The notes beneath the pieces were generated by a model. It did no database searches, had not been told where the DNA came from, and worked only from the letters and a program-made list of their open reading frames with translations. From Dehalococcoidia bacterium (GTDB lineage Bacteria > Chloroflexota > Dehalococcoidia > SZUA-161), in NCBI GenBank assembly GCA_014859215.1, contig JACUUS010000135.1:1-6112 (forward strand): 6,112 bases of DNA. The letters are read 5' to 3'. Shown in pieces: positions 6,011-6,112 of the stretch; the first letter of the stretch is position 1; every line of letters begins with the position of its first letter. A program made the position numbers and the translations under genes.

Positions 6011-6039
6011 CTTAACAAAACTACGCATAAACTGTTAAG
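6011..6039. repeat. Perfect 7-bp inverted repeat upstream of the methyltransferase gene
   Basis: CTTAACA (6011-6017) and TGTTAAG (6033-6039) are exact inverted copies with a 15-base AT-rich spacer; the half-sites are 22 bases apart, about two helical turns. They lie 26-54 bases upstream of the methyltransferase ATG, where an operator would be expected. A -10-like TAGTAT (minus, 6005-6010) is adjacent, but no good -35 element was found. It could also form a weak hairpin. The regulatory role is inferred. Confidence 0.35.
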
Positions 6040-6112
6040 TACTTTGCTAGGAGAAAATCGCGTTTTGGCAGTAGTCTTGTAGAAAAATAGGTGTCTACTG
6101 AGTACTAAGGTA

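Noticed and set aside
6069..6100. CAGTAG...CTACTG inverted repeat near the right edge
   Set aside because: Six-base arms with a 20-base spacer are common by chance in AT-rich DNA, and no gene context is visible.

Overview
The window looks like a piece of a bacterial chromosome of moderately high GC with compact gene packing. GTG starts, frequent AGG/AGA/ATA codons and the set of protein families would suit an anaerobic or microaerophilic lineage. Chloroflexota (Dehalococcoidia-like) is my best guess, from the small excisionase-type HTH protein and the variant metallo-beta-lactamase/rhodanese protein. This is impression rather than proof, because no rRNA or marker gene is present.

Left part (1-2030, minus strand): a tight three-gene cassette read right to left. 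It holds a 458-residue metallo-beta-lactamase plus double-rhodanese protein (persulfide-dioxygenase-like), then a rubrerythrin/ferritin-like diiron protein starting directly after its stop codon. Last comes the N-terminal 55 residues of a thiol peroxidase (Tpx) that runs off the left edge. Together they look like a sulfane-sulfur and peroxide detoxification operon. A reasonable sigma70-type promoter (TTGATC-17-TATGAT) lies about 90 bp upstream of the first gene.

Centre (2031-4307): a gap of about 600 bp without a convincing gene, then a plus-strand two-gene ABC-2 exporter, with an ATPase and a six-helix permease overlapping by one base. The pair is of the NodI/NodJ or daunorubicin-resistance type. 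The ATPase has glutamine where the switch (H-loop) histidine normally sits.

Right part (4308-6112, minus strand): an 82-residue MerR/excisionase-type DNA-binding protein whose end nearly touches the permease end (9 bp apart, convergent). Upstream of it is a 431-residue MidA/NDUFAF7-family SAM-dependent methyltransferase. The last 127 bp are AT-rich upstream DNA containing a perfect 7-bp inverted repeat.

I see no CRISPR array, IS element, tRNA or rRNA. The contents are mostly recognisable housekeeping or stress genes. The points most worth a second look are the remodelled metal site of the MBL-rhodanese protein, its one dead and one live rhodanese domain, the composition of the stress operon, the ATPase H-loop substitution and the unexplained 600-bp gap.
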